Under the pieces are notes generated by a model, which had not been told where the DNA came from, searched no databases, and worked only from the letters and a program-made list of their open reading frames with translations. A stretch of DNA of 64,000 nucleotides, from the NCBI RefSeq assembly GCF_001579845.1, contig NZ_CP007440.1, positions 7,462,029 through 7,526,028 on the forward strand, given 5' to 3'. Positions 51,684 through 61,079 of this stretch are shown one piece after another. Every line of letters starts with the position of its first letter. Position 1 is the first letter of the stretch. Made by a program: the position numbers and the translations under genes. The DNA comes from Rhodoplanes sp. Z2-YC6860. GTDB lineage: Bacteria; Pseudomonadota; Alphaproteobacteria; Rhizobiales; Xanthobacteraceae.

Positions 51684-52667
51684 ATGAAGCCATCCCGCGC
51701 AATCCAGCAATGGTTCGGATGTGCGGCGGCGGCATTCATCGCGGTGACGGCGATGGTCGCGCATGGCGCGCAAGCGCAGGTGCCGAAGACGATCCACATT
51801 CTGGTGCCGTTTCCGGCGGGAGGGCCGACTGACATCACGGCGCGCGTTCTCGCCGAGCAGATCGGCAAGCAGCACGACGTGAGCTTTGTCATCGAGAACC
51901 GCCTTGGCGGCGGCGGTTCGATCGCGAGCGAAGCCGCAGCGCGCGCCGCGCCCGATGGCGGCACGCTTCTGATCGTGGCCGCCGGCGTGCTGATCAATCC
52001 GCTCCTGAAGAAGACGAACTACGATCCGCTAACGAGCTTCACGCCGCTTTGCCTGCTGGTGCGCTCGCCGCATGTGATCGTGGTCAACAAGGATTCGCCG
52101 ATCCAGAGCTTCGCCGGCTTCCTGGCGCAAGCGCGCGCCAAGCCGGGCGAGCTGACGTTCGCCACCGTCGGCCCGGCAACGGGGCCGCATATCGCCTTCG
52201 AGATGCTGAAGCGCCGCGCCAACGTCGATATCACCTTCGTGCCGTTCAACGGCACCACGCCCGCGATCAACGCCGTGATGGGCGGCCATGTGTCGGTGGC
52301 AATGGGGGACTTCCGCGACGTCTACGGCGCGCTGCAGAGCGGCACGCTGCGCGGACTTGCGACCACGGCTGCCCAGCGTCTTGAACAGCTCCCCGATCTT
52401 CCGACGGTCGCCGAGCAGGGCTTTCCGGGCTATGAGGCGGAAAGCTGGTTCGGGATCGTGGCGCCGGCAGCGACGCCGAAGGACGCCGTGTCGCAGCTTG
52501 ATGCCTGGTTCCAGGAGGCCTTGCGGGATCCCGAGGCGCGCTCAAAGCTCGTCCGCGCCGGCGTATTTCCAACGGGTGTCTGCGGCGTGGACTTCGCCGC
52601 GCATCTGCGCCATCAGAACGAGGAATTTGCCAAGACGATCCGCGACGCGAACATCAAAGCGGAATAG
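51684..52667 (+). CDS. TTT-family (Bug) receptor 2
   Basis: A 327-residue receptor eight bases after receptor 1. Signal peptide (AAAAFIAVTAMVAHGAQAQ), then IHILVPFPAGGPTDITARVLAEQIGKQHDVSFVIENRLGGGGSIASEAAARAAPDGGTLL and VGPATGPHIAFEMLKRRANVDITFVPFNGTTPAINAVMGGHV. The pocket loops differ from receptor 1, so the ligand probably differs. Same transcript likely. Confidence 0.87.
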   Translation: MKPSRAIQQWFGCAAAAFIAVTAMVAHGAQAQVPKTIHILVPFPAGGPTDITARVLAEQIGKQHDVSFVIENRLGGGGSIASEAAARAAPDGGTLLIVAAGVLINPLLKKTNYDPLTSFTPLCLLVRSPHVIVVNKDSPIQSFAGFLAQARAKPGELTFATVGPATGPHIAFEMLKRRANVDITFVPFNGTTPAINAVMGGHVSVAMGDFRDVYGALQSGTLRGLATTAAQRLEQLPDLPTVAEQGFPGYEAESWFGIVAPAATPKDAVSQLDAWFQEALRDPEARSKLVRAGVFPTGVCGVDFAAHLRHQNEEFAKTIRDANIKAE

Positions 52668-52730
52668 CGGCCGGTTGGCCGGATACTTGCAACACCGCGG
52701 GGCTCGGCCCGCATCTCGAAGGAGCTCACG

Positions 52731-53702
52731 ATGAAATCGAATTGGATCGGACTGCTGCTCGGCCTCGCGCTGCCGGCACTCGCCTCGACCGGCGCACAGG
52801 CGCAATCCTTTCCCAGCAAGCCGATCCGCCTGGTGCTGCCTTACGCGCCGGGTGGTGCCACCGATTTCATCGGCCGAACCACGGCGAAGTATCTCAGCGA
52901 CGCGATCGGCCAGCCGGTCGTGGCCGAGAACAAGCCGGGCGGCGGCGGCGTCGCCGGCACCGATACGGTCGTCCGCTCGGCGCCCGACGGCTACACGCTG
53001 GTGCTGATGGATCCGGCGCTGATCATCAATCCCACGCTGATGGCGAACGTGCCCTACGATCCGTTCAAGGATCTGCAGACGGTGTCGATGGTGTCGTCGT
53101 CGCCGCTGGTGCTGGTGGTGGCGCCGCAGCTGCCGCCGAAGACCTACGCGGAGTTCGTCACCTACGCCAAGGCCAATCCCGGCAAGCTGAACTTCTCGTC
53201 GGCGGGCATCGGCACCACGCCGCATCTCGCCGGCGAGATGTTCGCGCAGCGCACCGGCGTCACCGCGACGCATGTGCCCTATCGCGGCATCGGCCAGTCC
53301 TTCACCGACATGATGGCGAACAAGATCCAGTTCGCGTTCTCGAGCGTGGCCGGCGCGCTGCCGTTCACCGCCGACAATCGGCTCCGTCCGCTCGCGGTAA
53401 CGGGCCTCAAGCGCAGCGCGACCTATCCGGACCTGCCGACGGTCGACGAAGGCGGCCTCAAGGGCTTCGACGTCGACCTCTGGTACGGCATGTTCGCGCC
53501 GGCCGCGGTGCCGGCCGATGTGATGGCCAAGCTCAACGCCGCGCTGAAGGAGGCGCTGGCCAATCCGGAGCTGAAGGCGGCCTTCGCCAAGGTCAGCGCC
53601 GAGCCGCGCTACACCACCTCGCAGGACGGCAACACGTTCCTGCATAGCGAATTCGACAAGTGGAAGAAGGTCATCACGGACGGCAACATCAAGGAGAATT
53701 AG
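52731..53702 (+). CDS. TTT-family (Bug) receptor 3
   Basis: A 323-residue receptor with signal peptide (IGLLLGLALPALASTGAQA). PSKPIRLVLPYAPGGATDFIGRTTAKYLSDAIGQPVVAENKPGGGGVAGTDTV, FSSAGIGTTPHLAGEMFAQRTG and HVPYRGIGQSFTDMMANKIQFAFSS are Bug features. AAGGAGCTCACG precedes the ATG. It lies 63 bases after receptor 2 and before tctB. The order receptor-tctB-tctA is typical of complete TTT systems, so this one is the best candidate for the cognate receptor. Confidence 0.87.
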   Translation: MKSNWIGLLLGLALPALASTGAQAQSFPSKPIRLVLPYAPGGATDFIGRTTAKYLSDAIGQPVVAENKPGGGGVAGTDTVVRSAPDGYTLVLMDPALIINPTLMANVPYDPFKDLQTVSMVSSSPLVLVVAPQLPPKTYAEFVTYAKANPGKLNFSSAGIGTTPHLAGEMFAQRTGVTATHVPYRGIGQSFTDMMANKIQFAFSSVAGALPFTADNRLRPLAVTGLKRSATYPDLPTVDEGGLKGFDVDLWYGMFAPAAVPADVMAKLNAALKEALANPELKAAFAKVSAEPRYTTSQDGNTFLHSEFDKWKKVITDGNIKEN

Positions 53703-53756
53703 GCCGCGCAGCGCCCGCTTGACGCGGGCTTCGTGGCGGCGTCCTTGCTGTCCAGA

Positions 53757-54206
53757 ATGCACATCCGCGCTCCGAAAGATTTCTGGTCAGGCGTCATGTT
53801 CATCGCCTTCGCGGCGGTGGCGTTGATCGCCTCGCATTCCTATTCGCTCGGCCGCGCCGGGCGGATGGGGCCGGGGTATTTCCCGCTGCTGCTCGGCTGC
53901 GCGCTGGTGCTGATCGGACTCATTCTGATCGTCCGCTCGTTTTTCACCGCTGGCGACCGGATCGAACCGATGCGGCTTTTGCCGCTCGGCATCATCGCGG
54001 CCGGTATCGTCGTCTTCGGCTTGCTGCTGCAGCCGCTCGGCCTGGTGCTGGCGCTGCTCGCCGTGACCGTGATCACGGCCTTCGCCAGCCGGGAGTCGCG
54101 GCCGCTCGAAATCGCGGCACTGGCTGTGGTCCTCACGGCGTTTTCGGTCGGCATCTTCGTGGTGGCGCTGAGATTGCCGCTGCCGATCTGGCCGGCATTC
54201 CTGTAG
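53757..54206 (+). CDS. tctB: TctB small membrane subunit of TTT transporter
   Basis: A 149-residue membrane protein with four predicted helices (for example FWSGVMFIAFAAVALIASHSY, YFPLLLGCALVLIGLILIVRSFF, IIAAGIVVFGLLLQPLGLVLALLAVTVI). The RMGPGYFPLLLG phrase is the TctB signature. It forms the small subunit with TctA. The ATG at 53757 (MHIRAPKDFW) is preferred to a GTG at 53733. A GCCCGC/GCGGGC hairpin (53713-53729) lies just before. Confidence 0.88.
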   Translation: MHIRAPKDFWSGVMFIAFAAVALIASHSYSLGRAGRMGPGYFPLLLGCALVLIGLILIVRSFFTAGDRIEPMRLLPLGIIAAGIVVFGLLLQPLGLVLALLAVTVITAFASRESRPLEIAALAVVLTAFSVGIFVVALRLPLPIWPAFL

Positions 54207-54217
54207 AGCGCCGCGCC

Positions 54218-55717
54218 ATGGACGTCTTCCACAATCTCGCACTCGGCTTCAGCGTCGCGCTGGGCTTGCAGAACATCGCGTACTGCTTCATCGGCGCACT
54301 GCTCGGCACTCTGGTCGGCGTGCTGCCCGGCATCGGGCCGGTCACCACCGTGGCGATGCTGCTGCCGATCTCGTTCACGCTCGATCCGGTGCCGGCCATG
54401 ATCATGCTCGCCGGCATCTATTACGGCGCGCAGTACGGCGGCTCGACCACCGCGATCCTGGTGAAGATTCCCGGCGAAGCCTCGTCCGTGGTCACCACCA
54501 TCGACGGCTACGAGATGGCACGGCAAGGTCGCGCCGGCCCCGCGCTCGGCATCGCCGCGCTCGGCTCGTTCTTCGCCGGCTGCGTCGCGACGCTGCTGAT
54601 CTGCTTTGCCGCTCCTCCGCTCGCCGCCATCGCGCTGAACTTCGGCCCGGCCGAGTATTTCTCGCTGATGGTGTGCGGCCTGATCGCCGCTGTCGTGCTG
54701 GCGCGCGGCTCGGTGGTGAAGGCGACCGGCATGGTGGTGCTCGGTCTGCTGCTTGGCATCGGCGGCACCGATGTGAACTCCGGCGTGCGCCGCTTCACCT
54801 TCGGTCTGACGGGCCTCGCCGACGGCATCGAGTTCGTCGCGCTGTCCATGGCGGTCTACGGCATCGCCGAGGTCGCGACCAATCTCGAACGCAAGGAGGA
54901 AGAGGTCGACGTCACGGCCCGGATCGGCAGCGTCCTGCCGAGCTGGGACGACATCCGCATCTGCATTCCCGCGGTGTTGCGCGGCACCATCCTTGGCTCG
55001 CTGCTCGGTGTGCTGCCGGGCGGCGGCGCGCTGCTCGCGGCGTTCGGCGCCTATACGCTGGAGAAGAAGGTCGCAAAGCCCCCGCGCCGCTTCGGCGAAG
55101 GCGACATCCGCGGTGTCGCCGCGCCCGAGTCCGCCAACAACGCCGGCGCGCAGACCTCGTTCATCCCGACGCTGACGCTCGGCATCCCGTCGAACCCGAC
55201 GATGGCGATGATGATCGGCGCGCTGATGATCCACGGCATTTCGCCCGGGCCGCGCGTCATGACGGAACGGCCAGAGCTGTTCTGGGGCGTCATCGCCAGC
55301 ATGTGGATCGGCAACCTGATGCTGGTGGTGCTCAACCTGCCGCTGGTCGGCATGTGGGTGAAGCTGCTGCGCATTCCCTACCGGCTGATGTTTCCGGCGA
55401 TCGTCGCGTTCTGCTGCATCGGCGCCTACACGGTGAACACCAACATCTTCGATGTCTACGTGATGGCGTTCTTCTCGGTGTTCGGTTACGTCTGTCTCAA
55501 GCTCGACTGCGAGCCCGCACCGCTCATTCTCGGCTTCGTGCTCGGCCCGCTGATGGAGGAAAACCTCCGGCGGGCGCTGCTCATTTCGCGCGGCGACATC
55601 ATGGTGCTGGTGCAGGAGCCGATCAGTCTCGCGTTCCTGATTGCCGCAGCATTGCTGCTCATCGTTATCATGGCGCCCGCGATCCGCCAGAAGCGCGAAG
55701 AAGCGTTGCAGGAATAG
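54218..55717 (+). CDS. tctA: TctA large membrane subunit of TTT transporter
   Basis: A 499-residue polytopic protein with about ten to twelve helices. GTLVGVLPGIGPVTTVAMLLPISFTLDPVPAMIMLAGIYYGAQYGGSTTAIL near the N-terminus and the duplicated LLGVLPGGGALLAAFGAYTLEKK and ANNAGAQTSFIPTLTLGIPSNPTMAMMIGALMIHGI mark TctA. It is the transport pore of the tripartite system, driven by ion gradient. It starts 11 bases after tctB. Confidence 0.93.
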   Translation: MDVFHNLALGFSVALGLQNIAYCFIGALLGTLVGVLPGIGPVTTVAMLLPISFTLDPVPAMIMLAGIYYGAQYGGSTTAILVKIPGEASSVVTTIDGYEMARQGRAGPALGIAALGSFFAGCVATLLICFAAPPLAAIALNFGPAEYFSLMVCGLIAAVVLARGSVVKATGMVVLGLLLGIGGTDVNSGVRRFTFGLTGLADGIEFVALSMAVYGIAEVATNLERKEEEVDVTARIGSVLPSWDDIRICIPAVLRGTILGSLLGVLPGGGALLAAFGAYTLEKKVAKPPRRFGEGDIRGVAAPESANNAGAQTSFIPTLTLGIPSNPTMAMMIGALMIHGISPGPRVMTERPELFWGVIASMWIGNLMLVVLNLPLVGMWVKLLRIPYRLMFPAIVAFCCIGAYTVNTNIFDVYVMAFFSVFGYVCLKLDCEPAPLILGFVLGPLMEENLRRALLISRGDIMVLVQEPISLAFLIAAALLLIVIMAPAIRQKREEALQE

Positions 55718-55776
55718 CGTCTCGCGGTAAGCTTCGAGAGGGAGCGACGGCCGGGCGATACGAAAGGACGCCGCGA

Positions 55777-56787
55777 ATGCGTTTTGCTGCTGCCGTGGCA
55801 GTGCTGACGCTGCTGACCGCCAACGCTCGAGCCCAGAGCGTCGAGGAGTTCTACAAGGGCAAGACGATCAATCTTGCGATCGGCTTCTCGGCCGGCGGCG
55901 GCTACGATCTCTATGCCCGCCATCTCGCCCGCCACATGAGCCGGCACATCCCCGGCCATCCGACGATCGTGCCGCAGAACATGGCCGGCGCAGGCTCGCT
56001 GCGCGTCGCGAACTTCCTCAATACGGTGGCGCCGAAGGACGGCACCGTGTTCGGCACCTTCACCCGCACCGTCGGTGTCATCAATCCGCTGCTGGACATG
56101 GGCGCGACGTTCGACGCCACCAAATTCACCTGGCTCGGCAGCATCACCGAGGACGTGAGCCTCTGCGTCACCTGGCACTCAACCGGCGTGAAGACCTGGC
56201 AGGACTTCATCACCAGGCCGATCACACTCGGCAGCGATGGCGCGAACTCGGAGCCGGACATCTTCGCCCGCCTGCACAAGAACGTGTTCAATGCGCCGAT
56301 CAAGGTGGTCGCAGGCTACCCGGGCACCAACGAGATCATGCTGGCGATGGAGCGCGGCGAAGTCGACGGCCTGTGCAGCCTGTCCTGGACCACGATCAAG
56401 ACCCGCCACGCGAACTGGCTCAAGGACGGCAAGATCAACCTGATCTCGCAGGCGTCGTTCGAGAAGACCCCCGAGGTCGGCGATGTTCCGCTGATGACCG
56501 AGCAGACGAAGGACCAGGAGAAGCTGCAAATCCTGAAGCTGTTCACGCTCACGCAGGCCATGGGCCGGCCGTTCGCGGCGCCGCCCGGCGTTCCGGCCGA
56601 CAGAAAGGCTGCGCTGGTCGCGGCGTTCAACGCCACCATGCAGGACCCCGACTATCTGGCCGAAGCAAAAAAGCTCGAGCTCGACATCAATCCGGTGAGC
56701 GGCAAGGCAATTGACGATCTTCTCGCAGAGGTCTACGCGACGCCCAAAGACGTGCTGAAGAAAGCCAGCGAGATGGCGACGAAGTAA
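55777..56787 (+). CDS. Exported TctC-like receptor, tandem copy 1
   Basis: A 336-residue exported protein of a second receptor type, clearly distinct from the three Bugs upstream. Signal peptide (AAAVAVLTLLTANARA), then QSVEEFYKGKTINLAIGFSAGGGYDLYARHLARHMSRHIPGHPTIVPQNMAGAGSLRVANF, VAGYPGTNEIMLAMERGEVDGLC and RPFAAPPGVPADRKAALVAAF. The opening VGFSAGGGYD-like phrase places it in the wider TctC/Bug fold. Ligand unknown. GAAAGGA precedes the ATG at 55777. Confidence 0.82.
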   Translation: MRFAAAVAVLTLLTANARAQSVEEFYKGKTINLAIGFSAGGGYDLYARHLARHMSRHIPGHPTIVPQNMAGAGSLRVANFLNTVAPKDGTVFGTFTRTVGVINPLLDMGATFDATKFTWLGSITEDVSLCVTWHSTGVKTWQDFITRPITLGSDGANSEPDIFARLHKNVFNAPIKVVAGYPGTNEIMLAMERGEVDGLCSLSWTTIKTRHANWLKDGKINLISQASFEKTPEVGDVPLMTEQTKDQEKLQILKLFTLTQAMGRPFAAPPGVPADRKAALVAAFNATMQDPDYLAEAKKLELDINPVSGKAIDDLLAEVYATPKDVLKKASEMATK

Positions 56788-56910
56788 ATCGCTCGCGCGC
56801 TCACGTTGCGGCAGGACCTGTCCCGCAGGCTCGAACGCAGCGCTGCTGGTACAAGCGGTAAGCTTCTTGCAAGGGCGGCGGCCGGACAGAAATCAAAAAG
56901 GATGTCATCA

Positions 56911-57918
56911 ATGCGTTTCGTCGTTGCCGTGGCCGGGCTGTCGTTGCTCGCCGGTTCCGCTCAGGCCCAGAGCGTCGAGGAATTCTACAAAGGCAAAAAT
57001 ATCAATCTCGCGATCGGCTTCTCGGCCGGCGGCGGCTACGACCTCTATGCGCGCCAGCTCGCCCGTTACATGGGCAAGCATATCCCCGGCAATCCGAACA
57101 TTGTGCCGCAGAACATGCCCGGCGCGGGATCGCTGCGCGCGGCAAACTTCATCTACACGGCGGCGCCGAAAGACGGCACCGCGTTCGGCATCTTCGCCCG
57201 CACCACGGGCATCAACCCGCTCCTGGAGAACGGCGCGACCTTCGACAGCACCAAGTTCTCCTGGCTCGGCAGCGTCACCGACGATGTGAGCCTTTGCGTC
57301 ACATGGCACGCGACCGGCGTGAAGACCTGGCAGGACTTCATCACCAAGCCCACCGCGCTCGGCGGCGAAGGACCGAGCTCGGAGCCGGACGTTTTCGCGC
57401 GGCTCTACAAGAATGTGTTCAACGCGCCGATCAAGCTCGTGTCGGGCTATCCGGGCACCAACGAGATCATGCTGGCGATGGAGCGCGGCGAGGTCGACGG
57501 CCTGTGCGGCGTCTCCTGGAGCACGCTCAAGACCCGCAACGCGAAATGGCTGAATGACAAGAAAATCAATCTGATTTCCCAGGCATCTTTCAAGAAAATC
57601 CCCGAGATCGGCGATGTGCCGCTGGTGATCGAGCAGACGCAGGACAAGGAGAAGCAGCAGATTCTCAAGCTGTTCCTGGCGGCCCAGGAAATGGCCCGGC
57701 CGTTCGCCGCGCCTCCTGGCATCCCGGCCGACCGCAAGGCCGCGCTGGTGGCGGCCTTCGATGCCACCATGCAGGATCCGGAGTATCTCGCCGACGCCAA
57801 GAAGCTCGAACTCGACGTCAATCCGGTGAGCGGCAAAACCATCTCGGACCTGCTGACCGAGGTCTACGCGACACCCAAAGACGTGCTCAAGAAGGCCGGC
57901 GAGGCTGTGACGAAATAG
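56911..57918 (+). CDS. Exported TctC-like receptor, tandem copy 2
   Basis: A 335-residue close paralogue of the preceding and following genes; most of the sequence aligns without gaps. It differs in TYTAAP-like NFIYTAAPKDGTAFGIFARTTGINPLLENG and in WSTLKTRNAKWLNDKKINL. AAAAAGGATG lies before the ATG at 56911. A 12-base phrase GCGGTAAGCTTC occurs at the same distance upstream of copy 1 and this copy, showing that the duplication included leader DNA. Confidence 0.85.
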   Translation: MRFVVAVAGLSLLAGSAQAQSVEEFYKGKNINLAIGFSAGGGYDLYARQLARYMGKHIPGNPNIVPQNMPGAGSLRAANFIYTAAPKDGTAFGIFARTTGINPLLENGATFDSTKFSWLGSVTDDVSLCVTWHATGVKTWQDFITKPTALGGEGPSSEPDVFARLYKNVFNAPIKLVSGYPGTNEIMLAMERGEVDGLCGVSWSTLKTRNAKWLNDKKINLISQASFKKIPEIGDVPLVIEQTQDKEKQQILKLFLAAQEMARPFAAPPGIPADRKAALVAAFDATMQDPEYLADAKKLELDVNPVSGKTISDLLTEVYATPKDVLKKAGEAVTK

Positions 57919-58060
57919 TCGTTCCGCCACCGATCCGTGCAATCGGTGATCCTGGTTCGCCGCGCGTCGGGCGCGGCAACGCTACAATCGACAATCTCTT
58001 CCGGAAGTGCATAAGGTTTCCGCAACAAGCAGAAACCGGCCTTATCGGGAGGATGTGCAG

Positions 58061-59068
58061 ATGCGTTTTGTCGTTGCCTTGGCGGCGCTGTCAGTGCTCG
58101 CCGGCTCGGCTCAGGCCCAGAGCGTCGAGGAATTCTACAAGGGCAAGACCATCAACCTTGCGATCGGCTTCTCGGTCGGCGGTGGCTACGACCTCTACGC
58201 CCGCCATCTCGCCCGCCACATGGGCAAGCATATCCCCGGCAATCCGACCATCGTGCCGCAGAACATGGCGGGCGCGGGCTCGCTGCGCGCCGCGAACTTC
58301 ATCTATACGGCGGCGCCGAAGGACGGCACGGCGTTCGGCACCTTCGCCCGCACCACCGGCATCAATCCGCTGCTCGACAGCGGCGCAACATTCGACGGCA
58401 CCAAGTTCTCCTGGATCGGCAGCGTCACCGACGACGTGAGCCTCTGCATCACCTGGTACACCACCGGCATCAAGACGTTTGACGACTTCATGAAGAAGCC
58501 CAGCAACCTGGGCGGCCAGGGGCCGAGCTCGGAGCCGGACATCTTCGCGCGCCTCTACAAGAACGTGCTCAACGTGCCGATCAAGCTCGTCCCCGGCTAT
58601 CCCGGCACCAACGAGATCACGCTGGCGATGGAGCGCGGCGAGGTCGACGGCCTGTGCGGCATCTCCTGGAGCACGGTCAAGACCCGTCACGCGAAATGGC
58701 TCAAGGAGAAGAAGATCAATCTCATTTCGCAGACCTCGTTCAAGAGGGTGCCCGAGATCGGTGACGTGCCGCTGATGTTGGAACAGACGCAGGACAAGGA
58801 GAAACTCCAGATCCTGAAGATCTTCGTGGGCGCCCAGCAGATGGCCCGGCCGTTCGCGGCGCCCCCCGGCATCCCGGCCGACCGCAAGGCCGCTTTGGTG
58901 GCAGCCTTCGACGCCACCATGAAAGATCCGGAATACCTCGAGGACGCCAAGAAGCTCGATATCGACGTCAATCCGGTCAGTGGCAAGGCGATCGAGGACC
59001 TGCTGGCCGAGATCTATGCTTTGCCGAAAGACGTGCTGAAAAAGGCTGGCGAGGCGGTTACGAAATAG
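58061..59068 (+). CDS. Exported TctC-like receptor, tandem copy 3
   Basis: A 335-residue paralogue, closest to copy 2 (shared FVVA start, SAQAQSVEEFYKGK, NFIYTAAPKDGTAFGTFARTTGINPLL). Variation concentrates in a segment around residues 165-185 (CITWYTTGIKTFDDFMKKPSNLGGQ), probably part of the ligand pocket. GGGAGGATG precedes the ATG. Its leader lacks the GCGGTAAGCTTC phrase of copies 1 and 2. The HD-domain genes follow 89 bases later. Confidence 0.85.
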   Translation: MRFVVALAALSVLAGSAQAQSVEEFYKGKTINLAIGFSVGGGYDLYARHLARHMGKHIPGNPTIVPQNMAGAGSLRAANFIYTAAPKDGTAFGTFARTTGINPLLDSGATFDGTKFSWIGSVTDDVSLCITWYTTGIKTFDDFMKKPSNLGGQGPSSEPDIFARLYKNVLNVPIKLVPGYPGTNEITLAMERGEVDGLCGISWSTVKTRHAKWLKEKKINLISQTSFKRVPEIGDVPLMLEQTQDKEKLQILKIFVGAQQMARPFAAPPGIPADRKAALVAAFDATMKDPEYLEDAKKLDIDVNPVSGKAIEDLLAEIYALPKDVLKKAGEAVTK

Positions 59069-59157
59069 GACAACCCAGCCGGGTGGAACCTGCCATCGGG
59101 GCGGGATAGAATCATCACGCGCGTTTCGATCGGGCCAGCCCGAACGGGGAGAGCGTG

Positions 59158-60003
59158 ATGATTACTGTCCCAGAACTCGCCGCCGACGCACTGGGCAACT
59201 TCCTCACCGACTTCATGGAGCGGCGGTTTGGCTCCTCCAAAGAGGGGCTGGTCGGCCTGGTGCCTTCCGTGGCCCGTGTCGCGCTGGAATGCATCGGCAA
59301 CAGCGACGCGCTCTATCACAACGTTGAGCACACCATGCTGGTGACGCTCGCCGGTCATGAGATCATGCGCGGACGCGCGCTCCACAGCCGCTTGCTGGTG
59401 GCCGACTACGCGCACTTCATTATCGCCTGCCTCACGCACGACATCGGCTATGTGCGCGGGATCCTGCCGGGCGACGACGAAAACGGCTATGTGATCGATA
59501 CCGCCGGCAAGAAGATCAAACTGCCCCGCGGCGCTTCCGACGCAGCGCTGATGCCGCATCATGTCGACCGCTCCAAGTTGTACATCACGGAGCGCGTCGA
59601 AGGCAGCAGACTGCTCGATGCCACGCGCATTGCCAGGGCGGTCGAGGGCACGCGCTTTCCGACCGCCATGCCCGCCGAAGTCGAGGACATCGACGAGGAA
59701 GCGGGGCTGCTCCGCGCCGCCGACCTGATCGGCCAGCTCGGAGACCCCAATTACATCCGCAAGTCCAATGCGCTCTATTTCGAATTCGAGGAGGTCGGCC
59801 TCAACAGCCAGCTCGGCTATGAGTCGCCGGCCGACCTCGTCGACAAGTATCCGCAGTTCTATTGGAACAGCGTCGCACCCTACGTGCAGACCGCCATCAA
59901 ATATCTCCACGTCACCGCCGCCGGACGCCAGTGGATCGCCAACCTCTATTCCAATGTGTTCCGCGCCGAGCGCGAAATCGTCCTCACCGGGCCGCAGAAG
60001 TAA
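59158..60003 (+). CDS. HD-domain phosphohydrolase, tandem copy 1
   Basis: A 281-residue metal-dependent phosphohydrolase. Metal ligands are visible: LYHNVEH (H54, H58), LTHDIGY (H94-D95) and a C-proximal Asp in LLRAADLIGQLGD. PHHVDRSKLY supplies another His pair. The HNxxH...HD pattern recalls cyclic-nucleotide phosphodiesterases, but family members are only annotated as HD proteins. A GTG three bases upstream (59155) could also start it. CGGGGAGAG precedes. The adjacent gene 230 bases on is a close paralogue. Confidence 0.8.
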   Translation: MITVPELAADALGNFLTDFMERRFGSSKEGLVGLVPSVARVALECIGNSDALYHNVEHTMLVTLAGHEIMRGRALHSRLLVADYAHFIIACLTHDIGYVRGILPGDDENGYVIDTAGKKIKLPRGASDAALMPHHVDRSKLYITERVEGSRLLDATRIARAVEGTRFPTAMPAEVEDIDEEAGLLRAADLIGQLGDPNYIRKSNALYFEFEEVGLNSQLGYESPADLVDKYPQFYWNSVAPYVQTAIKYLHVTAAGRQWIANLYSNVFRAEREIVLTGPQK

Positions 60004-60073
60004 CCCACCGTGTCGCATGACGCCCCGTGAATCGCAGAGTGATAGCCTATAACTCGCTGTTGCGATTTTGCTC

Positions 60074-60097
60074 CCTCTCCCGCTTGCGGGAGAGGGG
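60074..60097. repeat. Short palindromic intergenic repeat
   Basis: CCCTCTCCCGC (60074-60084) and GCGGGAGAGGG (60087-60097) form a perfect 11-bp stem with a TT loop between the two HD genes. The motif is a common scattered hairpin in GC-rich proteobacteria; it might also act as a terminator. Confidence 0.7.
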
Positions 60098-60233
60098 ACC
60101 TGTGGCCGCGCCCGCGAACAAATCCATTGCCTGCGTGAATAGGCCGGACTGTCATGGAACCGCGATAAACCCATGAAACGCTGCCCATCGGGGTCAACTC
60201 GAGCTCGGTCGGCTCGAATCTGGGGAGCGTGCC

Positions 60234-61079
60234 GTGATCACCGTTCCGGAGCTTGCCGCCGACGCGCTCGGCGGCTTCATTGCCGCCTACATGGAGCGCC
60301 GGTTCGGCTCCTCGGAGGGACGGCTGGTCGAACTCGTGCCGTCGATCGCGCGCATCGCGCTGGAATGCATCGGCAACAGCGACGCGCTCTATCACAATGT
60401 CGAACACACCATGCTGGTGACACTCGCCGGCCATGACATCTTGCGCGGCCGCGCGTTGCACACCCACATGCCGCCGGCCGACTACGCGCACCTGATCATT
60501 GCCTGCCTCACCCATGACATCGGCTATGTGCGCGGCATTCTCCCTGGCGACGACCAGGACGGCTATGTCATCAACTCCGCCGGCCACAAGGTGAAGCCGC
60601 CGCGCGGCTCCTCCGATGCGGCGCTGTTGCCGCACCACGTCGACCGCTCCAAGCTGTTCATCATGGAACGCATCCAGGGCATCGACCTGCTCGATGCACA
60701 TCGCATTGCCCGGGCGGTCGAAGGCTCGCGTTTCCCGAGCAAGATGCCGGCCGAGGTCGAGGAGATCGACGAGGAGGCGGCGATGCTCCGCGCCGCCGAC
60801 CTGATCGGCCAGCTCGGCGATCCGCACTACATCCGCAAAGCCAATGCGCTCTACTATGAGTTCGAGGAAGGCGGGCTGAACCGTCAGCTCGGCTATGAAT
60901 CGCCGGCCGATCTGGTCAACAAGTATCCGCAGTTCTACTGGAACTGCATCGCGCCCTATGTGCAGACCGCGATCAAGTATCTGCACGTGACCGCCAGCGG
61001 CCGGCAATGGGTCGCCAATCTCTACTCCAACGTATTCCGCGCCGAACGCGACATTTCGCTGTGCGGGCCGCAGAAGTAG
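60234..61079 (+). CDS. HD-domain phosphohydrolase, tandem copy 2
   Basis: A 281-residue paralogue of the gene at 59158, the same length with a few scattered substitutions. All metal-site motifs are kept: LYHNVEH, LTHDIGYVRGILPGDDQDGY, LPHHVDRSKLF and MLRAADLIGQLGD. It starts with a GTG (60234) preceded by GGGGAG. Retention of both active sites argues that both copies are functional rather than one being decaying. Confidence 0.8.
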   Translation: MITVPELAADALGGFIAAYMERRFGSSEGRLVELVPSIARIALECIGNSDALYHNVEHTMLVTLAGHDILRGRALHTHMPPADYAHLIIACLTHDIGYVRGILPGDDQDGYVINSAGHKVKPPRGSSDAALLPHHVDRSKLFIMERIQGIDLLDAHRIARAVEGSRFPSKMPAEVEEIDEEAAMLRAADLIGQLGDPHYIRKANALYYEFEEGGLNRQLGYESPADLVNKYPQFYWNCIAPYVQTAIKYLHVTASGRQWVANLYSNVFRAERDISLCGPQK

